DNA of 37,745 nucleotides from Syntrophomonas_B sp035447945. Lineage in GTDB: Bacteria; Bacillota; Syntrophomonadia; Syntrophomonadales; Syntrophomonadaceae. Within the stretch, counting starts at the first letter, position 1, and each line of letters begins with the position of its first letter. The stretch covers positions 1-37,745 of the forward strand of contig DAOTHZ010000010.1 in the NCBI GenBank assembly GCA_035447945.1, in the 5' to 3' direction. The position numbers and the translations under genes were made by a program. The notes under the pieces were generated by a model. The model was not told the origin of the DNA. It saw only the letters and a program-made list of their open reading frames with translations, and did not search any database. Of this stretch, positions 1-7,493 are shown piece after piece.

Positions 1-510
1 ATTTTAGTGAAACAGGACACTGCTGCTGATGAATATGCCAGAGCTGTAGCCCTGGCCGATGCAATCAAAGCAGAAAGCCCGGATTTGATCCTGGCTGGTC
101 ACGTAGCTTCCGATGATGGTTCTTCACAGGTTCCCACCCGTATTGCTGAAATTTTAGGCCTGCCGCATGTTAACGTTATAACCAGCATTGAAATCGCTGA
201 CGGAAAAGCTACCTGCACCAGTGAAGCAGATGGCGGTACTGCTGTAACCGAAGTTGCCATTCCGGCAGTTATTTCCAGCCAGGTAAGCTGGAATGAACCC
301 CGTTATCCTTCCATGAAGGGTATCATGCAAGCCAAGAAAAAACCGGTTGCTACGGTTGATGCAGTAGCCGTTGACAACAAGGTTAAAATAGTTGAAGTTG
401 GTCTGCCGGCTGGTAAAACTGCCGGTATCAAGATCGAGGAAGATCCGGACGTAGCAGCCGCCAAGTTGGCTGACTGGATGAAGAATACCGTAAAGGTAGA
501 AGTAAAATAA
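1..510 (+). CDS. etfB: Electron transfer flavoprotein beta subunit, C-terminal part (5' end outside window)
   Basis: The reading frame is open from base 1, so the gene is cut by the window edge. About 169 residues remain of a family that is usually near 260. The visible part has the EtfB run of Ala/Gly-rich segments (LADAIKAESPDLILAGHVASDDG, where EtfB binds AMP or a second FAD) and the conserved RYPSMKGIMQAKKKP segment. EtfB pairs with EtfA to carry electrons from acyl-CoA dehydrogenases. It lies 34 bases upstream of etfA and is followed by a membrane iron-sulfur Etf oxidoreductase, which suggests one electron-transfer operon. A GTG at base 7 is internal and not the start. The family call is secure from the sequence and from the etfA neighbour. 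Confidence 0.93.
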   Translation: MLVKQDTAADEYARAVALADAIKAESPDLILAGHVASDDGSSQVPTRIAEILGLPHVNVITSIEIADGKATCTSEADGGTAVTEVAIPAVISSQVSWNEPRYPSMKGIMQAKKKPVATVDAVAVDNKVKIVEVGLPAGKTAGIKIEEDPDVAAAKLADWMKNTVKVEVK

Positions 511-544
511 TTTATACGTTTGTATAAATAAAGGAGGGTAATTG

Positions 545-1498
545 ATGGCTGGAACATGGGTTTTTGTTGATCAAAGAGATGGAAATATACGCAAAGTTTC
601 ATATGAATTACTATCAGAAGCCAAGAAATTTGGCGGAGAAGTAGCAGCCGTTATATTTGGTCAGGGCGTTGAAGGCTTGGCCGGAGAATTTGCAAAATAT
701 GGTGCTGACAAGGTTTATGTAGCGGATGACGCTATATTTGCAGCATACAATACTGGTGCTTATGTGGCTCAGATCGTTGCCATGATCAAAGAATACAGCC
801 CCAATGCGGTATTGTTCGGACACACCATAAACGGCCGCGACATGGCTTCCAGACTGGCTCAGAAATTGGATGCAGGTCTGGCAACTGATGCTATTGCTGC
901 TGAGATTTCAGATGGCAAAGGCATTTTTACCAGAGCGATCTATGCCGGTAAAGCCATCGCTAAAGTCGAAGTAACCGGCAGTCCCGTAGTGGCAACCATT
1001 CGTGCCGGTGTTTGGGAAGTTGTTGAAGGTGCTGGTGCCGGCGAAGTAGTTAAAGCAGCAATCGCTGCTACAGCTGCCGATGTTTACCAGGCAGCCAAAG
1101 AGTTTATTCCTACGGTTTCCGCCAGACCGGAACTGACTGAAGCTGCGGTTGTAGTATCCGGCGGACGTGGATGTAAAGGTCCGGATGGAATCAAAGTTGT
1201 TGAACAGCTGGCTGATCTGCTGGGCGCAGCCCTGGGCGGATCACGTGCATCCATCGATTCCGGCTGGTTGGGCCATGAACTGCAGGTTGGACAAACCGGC
1301 AAGGTGGTTTGCCCTGGTCTGTATGTAGCTTGCGGCATCTCAGGAGCCATTCAGCATCTGGCTGGTATGTCTTCTTCCAAGTTTATCGCTGCCATCAACA
1401 CCGACACTGAAGCACCCATTTTTGGCGTAGCAGATTTCGGCGTAGTAGGCGATTTGTTCAAGGTTGTTCCGCTCCTTTGCGATGAACTGAAGAAATAA
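545..1498 (+). CDS. etfA: Electron transfer flavoprotein alpha subunit
   Basis: This 317-residue protein has normal EtfA length. The N-terminal half is the EtfA alpha/beta domain (WVFVDQRDGNIRKVSYELLSEAKK). The C-terminal half is the FAD domain, with SGGRGCKGPDG, LGGSRASIDSGW, GQTGKVVCPGLYVACGISGAIQH and the closing INTDTEAPIFGVADFGVVGD. It accepts electrons from acyl-CoA dehydrogenases together with EtfB. I chose the ATG at 545 over the in-frame TTG at 542 because GGAGG at 533-537 lies seven bases before it. etfB ends 34 bases upstream and the membrane Etf oxidoreductase starts about 160 bases downstream, so this EtfAB pair probably feeds that enzyme. The Cys in SGGRGCKGP replaces a residue that is often Leu or Met and has no assigned meaning. 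Confidence 0.95.
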   Translation: MAGTWVFVDQRDGNIRKVSYELLSEAKKFGGEVAAVIFGQGVEGLAGEFAKYGADKVYVADDAIFAAYNTGAYVAQIVAMIKEYSPNAVLFGHTINGRDMASRLAQKLDAGLATDAIAAEISDGKGIFTRAIYAGKAIAKVEVTGSPVVATIRAGVWEVVEGAGAGEVVKAAIAATAADVYQAAKEFIPTVSARPELTEAAVVVSGGRGCKGPDGIKVVEQLADLLGAALGGSRASIDSGWLGHELQVGQTGKVVCPGLYVACGISGAIQHLAGMSSSKFIAAINTDTEAPIFGVADFGVVGDLFKVVPLLCDELKK

Positions 1499-1512
1499 TG
1501 GATAATGAAAGG

Positions 1513-1549
1513 CTTCCGGATATGCCGGGGGTGTATCCGGGAGACTTTT
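1513..1549 (+). terminator. Stem-loop with short T run between etfA and emo (possible attenuator)
   Basis: CTTCCGGATA at 1513-1522 pairs with TATCCGGGAG at 1534-1543 (ten pairs, one G-T) around an 11-base loop. A short T run (1546-1549) follows. It lies 15 bases after the etfA stop. It may be a partial terminator that lowers emo expression relative to etfBA, or a 3'-end stabiliser. Confidence 0.5.
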
Positions 1550-1659
1550 CTTATTCGACAGGTGCTCAGAATTAATGGCGTGATTAGCAGCAAGTATTGA
1601 TTCTGGTGTCGCCAAACTCGGCACATCCGGGTTAAATTTTGAGGGAGGGAAGTTTTTTC

Positions 1660-3789
1660 ATGATTTTTGGTTTTAAACCTCTGGAAGGCGGCTACGATAT
1701 TCCCATGCGGGAAGTGGGGGCCAACATTCCCTTCGACTGGCTGATTTATATTATCATGTTTATCCCCATCGGAATATTTCTTTATGGTGCCTACAAAAAA
1801 TATCTGATGTGGACGATTGGAAAAGGTGAAATTCACAGAAACGATAAAGTTGGCGCCCGCACGGTGTCATTTTTAGTGAACAGCTTCCTGCAAGCCAGAG
1901 TGATAAAAAAACCGCTGGCCGGCTGGATGCATTTCTTCCTTTTCTGGGGATTCCTGTTCTTGTTTATGGCTGCCGGCATAGATGCCGCCCACCATTGGCT
2001 GGGATGGCCACATTTGGAAGGTTTCCTTTATATGGGTATGTCCTGGATTGTTGATGTTACTGGATTCCTGGCCATGATCGGTATTATGGTTTTGGCTTAT
2101 ATCCGCTATATTCAAAAACCTGATCGTTTAAATGACACCAAAGCCTCTGATGGCTGGATCATCCTCTTGATTTTCACCATTCTTCTGACTGGATACTTCA
2201 TTGAAGGGCTCAGAATAGCAGCCCAAATTCAGCTTTCTACAACCATGGCGCAAATTGCTTATGAGAGAGTCTGTTCTCCTTTTGGCTGGATGTTTGCCGC
2301 CCTCTTTGGCGGGATGCATCTTGACAGTATCCTAATCTGGCACCGGTTGCTGTGGTGGTTCCATATGGCGATCGCGTTTCTGTTTATTGCAATTATACCG
2401 TTTACCAAGCTGTGGCATATCTTTGCTGGAATGGTCAACTATGTATTCCGCGATCTGGAACCCTCGGCCTTACGTTTTGTTGAAAACATTGAAGAAGCAG
2501 AAACATTTGGCGTAGAGAGAATTGAAGAATTCGGCTGGAAAGATCTGCTTGACCTGGATGCGTGTATTCGCTGCGGACGTTGTCAGGAAAATTGTCCGGC
2601 CTATAACACCGGGAAACATCTGAATCCCAAAATTGTAATCATACAAAATATGAGACAACACCTTGAGGAAAAAATGCCTTATCTGCTTGAAGCCAAGGAT
2701 AATCCTGAGGAAGTTGCTGAAATTGCTATGACTGATGCAGCTGCTGAAAAGGTCAGCCCCATGGAAACGAGTCTAATCTATGATGTGGTGACTACGGAAG
2801 CAATATGGGATTGCACCAATTGCAGAGCCTGCATGGAACACTGCCCGATGTATATTGAGCATATTCCCAAGATCGTTGAAATGCGCAGAAACTTGGTTAT
2901 GTGGCAGGGAGATATGCCTGGTGAAGCCCAAATGGCATTTACCAACATGGAAAGAAACTACAATCCGTGGGGGGTTGGCTGGGCTGGAAGAGCTGGATGG
3001 CTGGAAGAAAGAGGTGTCCGGGATCTGGTTAATCTGCTGCCGGAAGACGGCAAGGAATTTGAATATCTCCTTTATGCCGGCTGTGCGGTTTCCTTTGATG
3101 ATCGTTACAAGAAGGTTGGAGAATCGCTGGTAAGACTGCTTGACAAGGCGGGAGTAAGCTTTGGTTACCTGGGTACGGAAGAATTCTGCTGCGGCGATTC
3201 TGCCAGAAGACTGGGCAACGAGTATTTATACCAAACCTTGGTCAGCCAAAACCTCGAATCTTTTAACAATTACGGCGTCAAGAAAATTATCGTTGTATGT
3301 CCGCATGGTTACAATGCCCTGAAGAATGAGTATCCGCAAATGGGCGGCAATTTTGAAGTCTATCATTATACTGAAATTCTGGCCAAGCTGGTCGCTGAAG
3401 GCAAACTGAAACCCGCCAAATCAGTCGGTGCCAAGATCAGTTATCATGACTCCTGTTTCCTGGGACGTCACAACGGCGTATATGATCAGCCCAGAAATGT
3501 GCTGAAAGCTGCTGGTGCATCCATTATGGAAATTGATCAATCCAGAAACTTCGGATTCTGCTGCGGCGCGGGAGGTGGTCGCATGTGGATGGAAGAAGAA
3601 GCAGTGGAAGGATTCAAACGTATCAATGATACCAGAACCGATCAACTGCTGGTAACCAATCCGCAAATGATCGTAACCAACTGCCCCTTCTGTCTGACCA
3701 TGATCTCTGATGGTGTCAAAGCTGCTGAAGCAGAAGAAAACACCAAGGTGTTCGACGTCGCCGAAGTATTGTGGCAGTCAATGCAATAA
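1660..3789 (+). CDS. emo: Membrane-bound Etf:menaquinone oxidoreductase (EMO-type, NarI-like/FeS/CCG)
   Basis: The 709-residue protein has the EMO/DUF224 layout. About six hydrophobic segments lie in residues 25-255 with several His residues suited to heme b. Two [4Fe-4S] motifs follow: CIRCGRCQENCP (Cys302, 305, 308, 312) and CTNCRACMEHCP (Cys385, 388, 391, 395). Two HdrD-like CCG domains come next, with CC at 510-511 and 634-635 and a late NCPFC. Enzymes of this type are known in syntrophic fatty-acid oxidisers to take electrons from EtfAB to menaquinone, and etfBA lies directly upstream. The start is ATG 1660 rather than TTG 1639, because the in-frame upstream codons encode the ribosome binding site GGGAGG at 1643-1648. 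A strong terminator follows. Physiological direction and quinone partner are inferred. Confidence 0.88.
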   Translation: MIFGFKPLEGGYDIPMREVGANIPFDWLIYIIMFIPIGIFLYGAYKKYLMWTIGKGEIHRNDKVGARTVSFLVNSFLQARVIKKPLAGWMHFFLFWGFLFLFMAAGIDAAHHWLGWPHLEGFLYMGMSWIVDVTGFLAMIGIMVLAYIRYIQKPDRLNDTKASDGWIILLIFTILLTGYFIEGLRIAAQIQLSTTMAQIAYERVCSPFGWMFAALFGGMHLDSILIWHRLLWWFHMAIAFLFIAIIPFTKLWHIFAGMVNYVFRDLEPSALRFVENIEEAETFGVERIEEFGWKDLLDLDACIRCGRCQENCPAYNTGKHLNPKIVIIQNMRQHLEEKMPYLLEAKDNPEEVAEIAMTDAAAEKVSPMETSLIYDVVTTEAIWDCTNCRACMEHCPMYIEHIPKIVEMRRNLVMWQGDMPGEAQMAFTNMERNYNPWGVGWAGRAGWLEERGVRDLVNLLPEDGKEFEYLLYAGCAVSFDDRYKKVGESLVRLLDKAGVSFGYLGTEEFCCGDSARRLGNEYLYQTLVSQNLESFNNYGVKKIIVVCPHGYNALKNEYPQMGGNFEVYHYTEILAKLVAEGKLKPAKSVGAKISYHDSCFLGRHNGVYDQPRNVLKAAGASIMEIDQSRNFGFCCGAGGGRMWMEEEAVEGFKRINDTRTDQLLVTNPQMIVTNCPFCLTMISDGVKAAEAEENTKVFDVAEVLWQSMQ

Positions 3790-3847
3790 CTGCCAGATCA
3801 ACAGGGCATCTGGTTGATCAAAATATTGGAATTTAACAAAACACAAG

Positions 3848-3889
3848 GAATTGCCCCTCTGCCTGTCAGACGAGGGGCAATTCTTTTTT
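3848..3889 (+). terminator. Strong rho-independent terminator after emo
   Basis: A perfect 12-base stem, GAATTGCCCCTC (3848-3859) with GAGGGGCAATTC (3872-3883), has a 12-base loop and is followed by a T run to 3889. It ends the etfBA-emo transcript. Confidence 0.93.
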
Positions 3890-4055
3890 GCTTGGAATTT
3901 TTCGTCGCCGGCCGTACAGACATTACTCCGGACGTGTAGCTTGAAAAGCCCCGGGCGCCTGATTGAAAAGCACTAGGCCTTCTTGCTTTAGCGCATTGAA
4001 AATGCCAAGTGGAAAATCTTAATTTATGTATGTTCAACAGAAGAACGCTTTCCGA
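3890..4055. other. Intergenic spacer with no recognised content
   Basis: This is the rest of the 348-base gap between emo and the crotonase gene, between the emo terminator and the crotonase promoter. A 79-codon minus-strand frame overlaps it but lacks a ribosome binding site and runs into the terminator. I see no RNA gene or repeat here. Confidence 0.5.
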
Positions 4056-4084
4056 TTGACTGAAAAAACAGTTAGGACTATAAT
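4056..4084 (+). promoter_or_regulatory. Near-consensus sigma-A promoter for the crotonase gene
   Basis: TTGACT (4056-4061), a 17-base spacer and a perfect TATAAT (4079-4084) lie 53 bases before the ATG at 4138. This is the closest match to the vegetative consensus in the window. An inverted repeat at the expected start site suggests that it is repressed. Confidence 0.88.
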
Positions 4085-4086
4085 TT

Positions 4087-4105
4087 ATATATCAAAACGA
4101 TATAT
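4087..4105. promoter_or_regulatory. Candidate operator, inverted repeat over the transcription start
   Basis: ATATATC (4087-4093) and GATATAT (4099-4105) form a perfect 7-5-7 palindrome starting three bases after the -10 box. The position suits a repressor blocking a strong promoter. No local repressor gene is seen, and AT-rich sequence makes chance palindromes more likely. Confidence 0.45.
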
Positions 4106-4137
4106 GCGTGCAAAAACTATAAAATGGAGGTAGAAGG

Positions 4138-4920
4138 ATGGCAAATTATCAACACGTATTGGTTGGCAAAGAAGGAAAGATTGCATCCCTAACCGTTAAC
4201 CGGGCAGAAAAGTTCAATACATTTGGGCCGGACGTATGGCGGGAAATCTTGCTGGCTGGTCAGGAAATTATGGAAATGGATGATCTTGGAGCGATTGTGA
4301 TCAGCGCCAAGGGGGATCATTTCTCAGCCGGAATTGACCTTAAGGATCTGAATACCTTTAATTCTGAATATGTTTTCAAATCGATTCCCTGGGCGCAGTC
4401 GGTCTATTCTTTTTGGGAAGAAATACCCGTTCCGGTGGTAGTTGCCATTCAGGGACTTTGTTATGGTTCAGCGGTGGAACTCATACTGGCTTGCGATATT
4501 CGCGTGGCTGCTTCGAATGCCCGCTTCTCAATTCCTGAAGTACGTTTCGGGCTTGCTCCTGACATGGGCGGAACAACTCGCATGACAAAACTGGTTGGCT
4601 CAGGACAGGCTAAACGGATGATCATGTGCTGTGATGAGATTGATGCCGCCGAAGCGAAATCAATCGGGTTGGTAGAGATTGTTGCTGAACCAGAAAATCT
4701 AATGCAAACGGCAATGAAGTACGCCAATAAACTGACTTCTCTTCCACCGGTTGCAGTTAAGATGGCCAAGAAAGGAATTAATCTGGCCGTTGACAGCAGC
4801 GTTAGAGGGGGACTCCTTTTTGAGCAGGCTCAAACGACCTACTGCTGCGGTACCGAAGATCAAAAAGAAGCGATTGCAGCTTTCTATGAGAAGCGACAGC
4901 CGGTTTTCAAGGGACGCTGA
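4138..4920 (+). CDS. Crotonase-family enoyl-CoA hydratase/isomerase, dienoyl-CoA isomerase-like residues
   Basis: The 260-residue protein is a standard crotonase fold. It has the oxyanion-hole motif HFSAGIDLKDL near residues 62-72 and the helix GLCYGSAVELILACDIR. Both usual acids are present: Glu114, and Glu134 in IPEVRFGL. A third acid, Asp142 in LAPDMGG, occupies the place where classic enoyl-CoA hydratases carry Gly. The 114/134/142 spacing equals that of the Asp/Glu/Asp triad of delta3,5-delta2,4-dienoyl-CoA isomerase (ECH1), and FSAGIDL also resembles ECH1. So it may isomerise double bonds in unsaturated acyl-CoA rather than hydrate crotonyl-CoA. It is transcribed alone, from a near-consensus promoter to a terminator. 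The family is certain; the reaction is inferred. Confidence 0.85.
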   Translation: MANYQHVLVGKEGKIASLTVNRAEKFNTFGPDVWREILLAGQEIMEMDDLGAIVISAKGDHFSAGIDLKDLNTFNSEYVFKSIPWAQSVYSFWEEIPVPVVVAIQGLCYGSAVELILACDIRVAASNARFSIPEVRFGLAPDMGGTTRMTKLVGSGQAKRMIMCCDEIDAAEAKSIGLVEIVAEPENLMQTAMKYANKLTSLPPVAVKMAKKGINLAVDSSVRGGLLFEQAQTTYCCGTEDQKEAIAAFYEKRQPVFKGR

Positions 4921-5022
4921 TTGGTTTATGAATGCCAGGTTTGATTGCAAAAACAGTCAATAATAGGTGTTCAAAATGGATTCTTCAAAGGAAGAATTAA
5001 AAAGCAGAGATTAAAGAAAACA

Positions 5023-5067
5023 ACCCCCTGAAGCAGTGTTTAAATTCTGCCTCAGGGGGTCATTTTT
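5023..5067. terminator. Bidirectional terminator between crotonase gene and cysteine-protein gene
   Basis: ACCCCCTGAAGCAG (5023-5036) pairs with CTGCCTCAGGGGGT (5047-5060), one mismatch. T-rich sequence follows on the plus strand (5063-5067), and A-rich sequence at 5011-5022 gives a T-rich tail on the minus strand. It can serve both convergent genes. Confidence 0.85.
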
Positions 5068-5105
5068 AAAGGGATTTCAGTCAGTCGATCAGATCTGTAA
5101 AATTT

Positions 5106-5423
5106 TCATTTGCTTGCGGGGGGAAGACAATCGATTATCTTTTTGATAATCTGATCGGCAAGCTGGTCATTTTCAACCGGGAAATAATTTACATTGTTTC
5201 CTCCGACGACGATCCATTGTTGGGCTTGTTTACGAACATCTTCCCGATCCAGACAAGTTGTTGAGCAACCCGACATCATAATACCCACCTCCGCTACTTG
5301 ATCTGCTGTTTTGCTGACCAATTCAACGTCAGGAGGAAGGCCGCGTTTGACTTCGGCAATGATTTTGGAACGATTAATAGTAGGATTGCAGCCTCCGCAA
5401 TACTTTAGCAGTACCTGCCTCAT
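5106..5423 (-). CDS. Small cysteine-rich protein of unknown function, coupled to abfD
   Basis: I do not recognise a named family for this 105-residue protein. It begins MRQVLLKYCGGCNP and has two cysteine pairs, Cys9/Cys12 in YCGGCNPTINR and Cys53/Cys57 in SGCSTTCLDRED, plus a lone Cys98. The pattern suits a metal or Fe-S site or a redox role. There is no signal peptide or membrane segment, so it is probably cytoplasmic. Its ATG lies only six bases after the abfD stop, so the two are surely cotranscribed. The ribosome binding site is weak (GGA about 14 bases upstream), which suggests translational coupling. Its position points to a role with AbfD, for example cluster assembly, reactivation or electron transfer, but that is inference. 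Confidence 0.8.
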   Translation of the reverse strand: MRQVLLKYCGGCNPTINRSKIIAEVKRGLPPDVELVSKTADQVAEVGIMMSGCSTTCLDREDVRKQAQQWIVVGGNNVNYFPVENDQLADQIIKKIIDCLPPASK

Positions 5424-5429
5424 ACAAAA

Positions 5430-6902
5430 TTATTTCCAATCCACATCATTATTTTCTTTCACGCCGCAAAGTTTTTCTGCCAGTTCTTTGCGATGTTCCA
5501 GATCAACCAAACGGGTGATCATTATTCTCTGCGCCTGGGGAGAACCTGCCCCGTGCATGGATTCGGTCAGGTATCCCACGGCAGCTGCACCCTGCGTCAT
5601 GTTTTCAATCAGTCGGCCCATTCTCTGACGATGTTCCGCCGGGACGGTTGTGCTGGTGGTGGAATATTTTTTGACCAGAGGCCCGATTTCTGGATGAGCA
5701 AAGTCTTTTTCCGAAGGCATGGTTACAAAGTAACCACCGGCAATATCCTGTGCCAAACGGGCAATCTCATATGGGAAACGAGTAACATTATGCTTGCAGA
5801 TGTTTGCCAGCAGCAAATCAATCAGATAATTGCCGGCGGCAGTTTTTCTGCCTTCTGCAGAACAAGCAATACCACATGCATACAATGTTTCGTTCAGATG
5901 GCACATTTCCACGATTTTATCTTTCACTGCTGATGCTTTGGATACACCATGATAATCAGCCATGGCTTTGGTAGCCCCAATCAAAGCATCGCCTACGCCT
6001 ACTTTACAGCCGCCGTAACTCTGACGATGATACCCGGCAAACCGTTCAACAAGCATCGTGGAAAAATCAGTTTCGCCATTCATAAAGATCCTGTCATTTG
6101 GTACAAATACATTTTCAAAGATGGTCATGACTTCCTGACCGCCGAAATAGATGTTGCCGATATCAATATTGCCGCCTTCCAATTTGCGAGTATCACTTGC
6201 CTGTCGCCCATAAACATAGATCATGCCAGGTGCATCCAATGGAACCGCACAACAAACGGCCCAGTCTTTTTCATCGTCTTTAAGTGTATTGTTCGGCATA
6301 ACCAAAATTTCATGAGAATTAATCATGCCGGTCTGATGCAGTTTACAGCCACGAATAACGATACCGTCTTCACGTCTTTCCACAACATGCAGATAAGCAT
6401 CAGGATCAGGCTGCTGTCCCGGCGTTTTAGAACGGTCACCACGGGCATCCGTCATACAGCCATCAACCGCAAGGTCATTATCCTGCACATATTCCAGCCA
6501 TTTTTTAAAACGTTCATGATACTGGGTGCCATGTTTGGCATCGATTTCGAAAGTGGTATTAAAGACCGCATTAAAAGCATCCATACCAACACATCTCTGA
6601 AAACAACAGCCGGTTTTTTGGCCGAGCAGTCTTAACATCTTTACTTTTTTCATTAGTTCTTCAGGACTCTGATGCAGATGCGTAAAACGATTAATCCTGT
6701 GACCGGTCAAACTGGATGTAGCCGTCATGAGATCTTCATATTCAGGCTCCTGTGCCAGTTTATAAGTCATTGCGAACGCATTGATGGACGGTCTGATAAT
6801 TGGATTGTCTACATAGTTTTCTACCTTTTCACCAAACATGTAGAGGTCAATCTTCATGTTTCTTAAATCGTCCAAATATTGTTGGGGTGTTTTTAGTGTC
6901 AT
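5430..6902 (-). CDS. abfD: 4-hydroxybutyryl-CoA dehydratase / vinylacetyl-CoA delta-isomerase
   Basis: The 490 residues equal the usual AbfD length. The enzyme dehydrates 4-hydroxybutyryl-CoA by a radical route using FAD and a [4Fe-4S] cluster, then isomerises vinylacetyl-CoA to crotonyl-CoA. Cluster ligands are visible: Cys100 and Cys104 in GCCFQRCVGMDAF, and His292 and Cys299 in ERFAGYHRQSYGGCKVG. The FAD-fold segments MINSHE, GGQEVMTIFENVFVPNDRIF and LNETLYACGIACSAEG are also conserved. I chose ATG 6902 (MTLKTPQQYLDDL) because it matches the family N-terminus and AAAGG lies upstream; a longer frame to 6998 exists. A sigma-54 promoter lies about 108 bases upstream, divergent from the CoA-transferase. 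The small cysteine protein gene follows in the same transcript. Confidence 0.96.
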   Translation of the reverse strand: MTLKTPQQYLDDLRNMKIDLYMFGEKVENYVDNPIIRPSINAFAMTYKLAQEPEYEDLMTATSSLTGHRINRFTHLHQSPEELMKKVKMLRLLGQKTGCCFQRCVGMDAFNAVFNTTFEIDAKHGTQYHERFKKWLEYVQDNDLAVDGCMTDARGDRSKTPGQQPDPDAYLHVVERREDGIVIRGCKLHQTGMINSHEILVMPNNTLKDDEKDWAVCCAVPLDAPGMIYVYGRQASDTRKLEGGNIDIGNIYFGGQEVMTIFENVFVPNDRIFMNGETDFSTMLVERFAGYHRQSYGGCKVGVGDALIGATKAMADYHGVSKASAVKDKIVEMCHLNETLYACGIACSAEGRKTAAGNYLIDLLLANICKHNVTRFPYEIARLAQDIAGGYFVTMPSEKDFAHPEIGPLVKKYSTTSTTVPAEHRQRMGRLIENMTQGAAAVGYLTESMHGAGSPQAQRIMITRLVDLEHRKELAEKLCGVKENNDVDWK

Positions 6903-7009
6903 TTCTATTCCCGCCTTTCTAAATAAGCATTGTTTCGAAAACCTGAGCTGCAAAGAATTGTATGGGATCATTTTAATAATCCCAGTTAAGTGTTTCACTA
7001 TTTATAACA

Positions 7010-7026
7010 TGCAAAATCAATGCCAT
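7010..7026 (-). promoter_or_regulatory. Sigma-54 (-24/-12) promoter for abfD
   Basis: Read on the minus strand, the site is ATGGCATTGATTTTGCA. GG (7024-7023) and GC (7012-7011) are exactly ten bases apart, inside TGGCA and TTTTGCA, close to the consensus TGGCACG-N4-TTGCW. Transcription would start near 7000, leaving a leader of about 98 bases before the ATG at 6902. A second sigma-54 promoter faces the other way at 7477-7493. Confidence 0.85.
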
Positions 7027-7234
7027 ACAGATTCAAACAATCACAACCTTTCGATTGAAATGCTACAATCTTCGACGCAGCGGTTCTTAAGTCATGCTTG
7101 GATGTATTTATATAATGAAGCAACCTATTGTAAAACAATTCCTGAGTCAGCAACAGGTCAATTCGCGATACCGTTTTGAATGCGGGAAATACCGGGTGCC
7201 TGCATAATGCCTAAATTTCGGGAATACAATAAGT
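7027..7234. other. Upstream regulatory region between the two sigma-54 promoters, part without clear sites
   Basis: This AT-rich stretch separates the abfD promoter from the repeat elements nearer the CoA-transferase gene. Short weak inverted repeats occur (GATTG/CAATC near 7062-7076 and ATTGT-AAA-ACAAT at 7127-7139). I see no gene with a ribosome binding site. It may provide length for DNA looping by a sigma-54 activator. Confidence 0.4.
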
Positions 7235-7280
7235 GAACCTAAAATGAATCAAGAAGACAAGCAGAACCGAATATGAATCA
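7235..7280. repeat. Pair of direct repeats, candidate activator sites
   Basis: GAACCTAAAATGAATCA (7235-7251) and GAACCGAATATGAATCA (7264-7280) differ at 2 of 17 positions and are spaced 29 bases start to start, close to three helical turns. They lie about 200-245 bases upstream of the CoA-transferase -24 box and a similar distance from the abfD promoter, so one site could serve both. Function is inferred. Confidence 0.45.
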
Positions 7281-7353
7281 GCACGAAGAACGTCGAATTG
7301 AAGAGCAATTTTTGAGAAAATGTAATAAAGACGAATCGAAAACGGTTCAATTA

Positions 7354-7371
7354 TTGTGCATAAACGCACAA
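7354..7371. promoter_or_regulatory. Candidate upstream activator sequence (palindrome)
   Basis: TTGTGC (7354-7359) and GCACAA (7366-7371) form a perfect palindrome with a six-base centre. It lies about 108-125 bases upstream of the -24 GG at 7479, the usual distance for binding sites of sigma-54 activators with Fis-type DNA-binding domains. The activator gene at 13945 has such a domain; the link is inferred. Confidence 0.5.
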
Positions 7372-7476
7372 AATTGATTTCGTGCAGGTGAATCAAATTA
7401 TTTTCATAGTGAAAGAATAACAATATTACCGGCTTTCGAAGAAATATTGTCCTTGAACCGATCTGGTTTCAGCTGG

Positions 7477-7493
7477 TTGGCATGTTGTTTGCT
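7477..7493 (+). promoter_or_regulatory. Sigma-54 (-24/-12) promoter for the 4-hydroxybutyrate CoA-transferase gene
   Basis: TTGGCATGTTGTTTGCT has GG (7479-7480) and GC (7491-7492) exactly ten bases apart, with TTGGCA and TTTGCT around them. The expected start is near 7503, with a leader of about 30 bases to the GTG at 7532. No good -10/-35 pair is visible nearby, so expression should depend on an activator. Confidence 0.88.

Noticed and set aside
4087..4105. Palindrome at the crotonase start read as a terminator hairpin
   Set aside because: It is AT-only in its arms and has no T run. Its position just after the -10 box suits an operator better.
5949..6635. 228-codon plus-strand frame
   Set aside because: It is antisense to abfD, whose family match and catalytic residues are certain. 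No ribosome binding site and no recognisable domain.
7211..7423. 70-codon minus-strand frame in the abfD/abfT gap
   Set aside because: No ribosome binding site, no family resemblance, and it overlaps the candidate enhancer elements.
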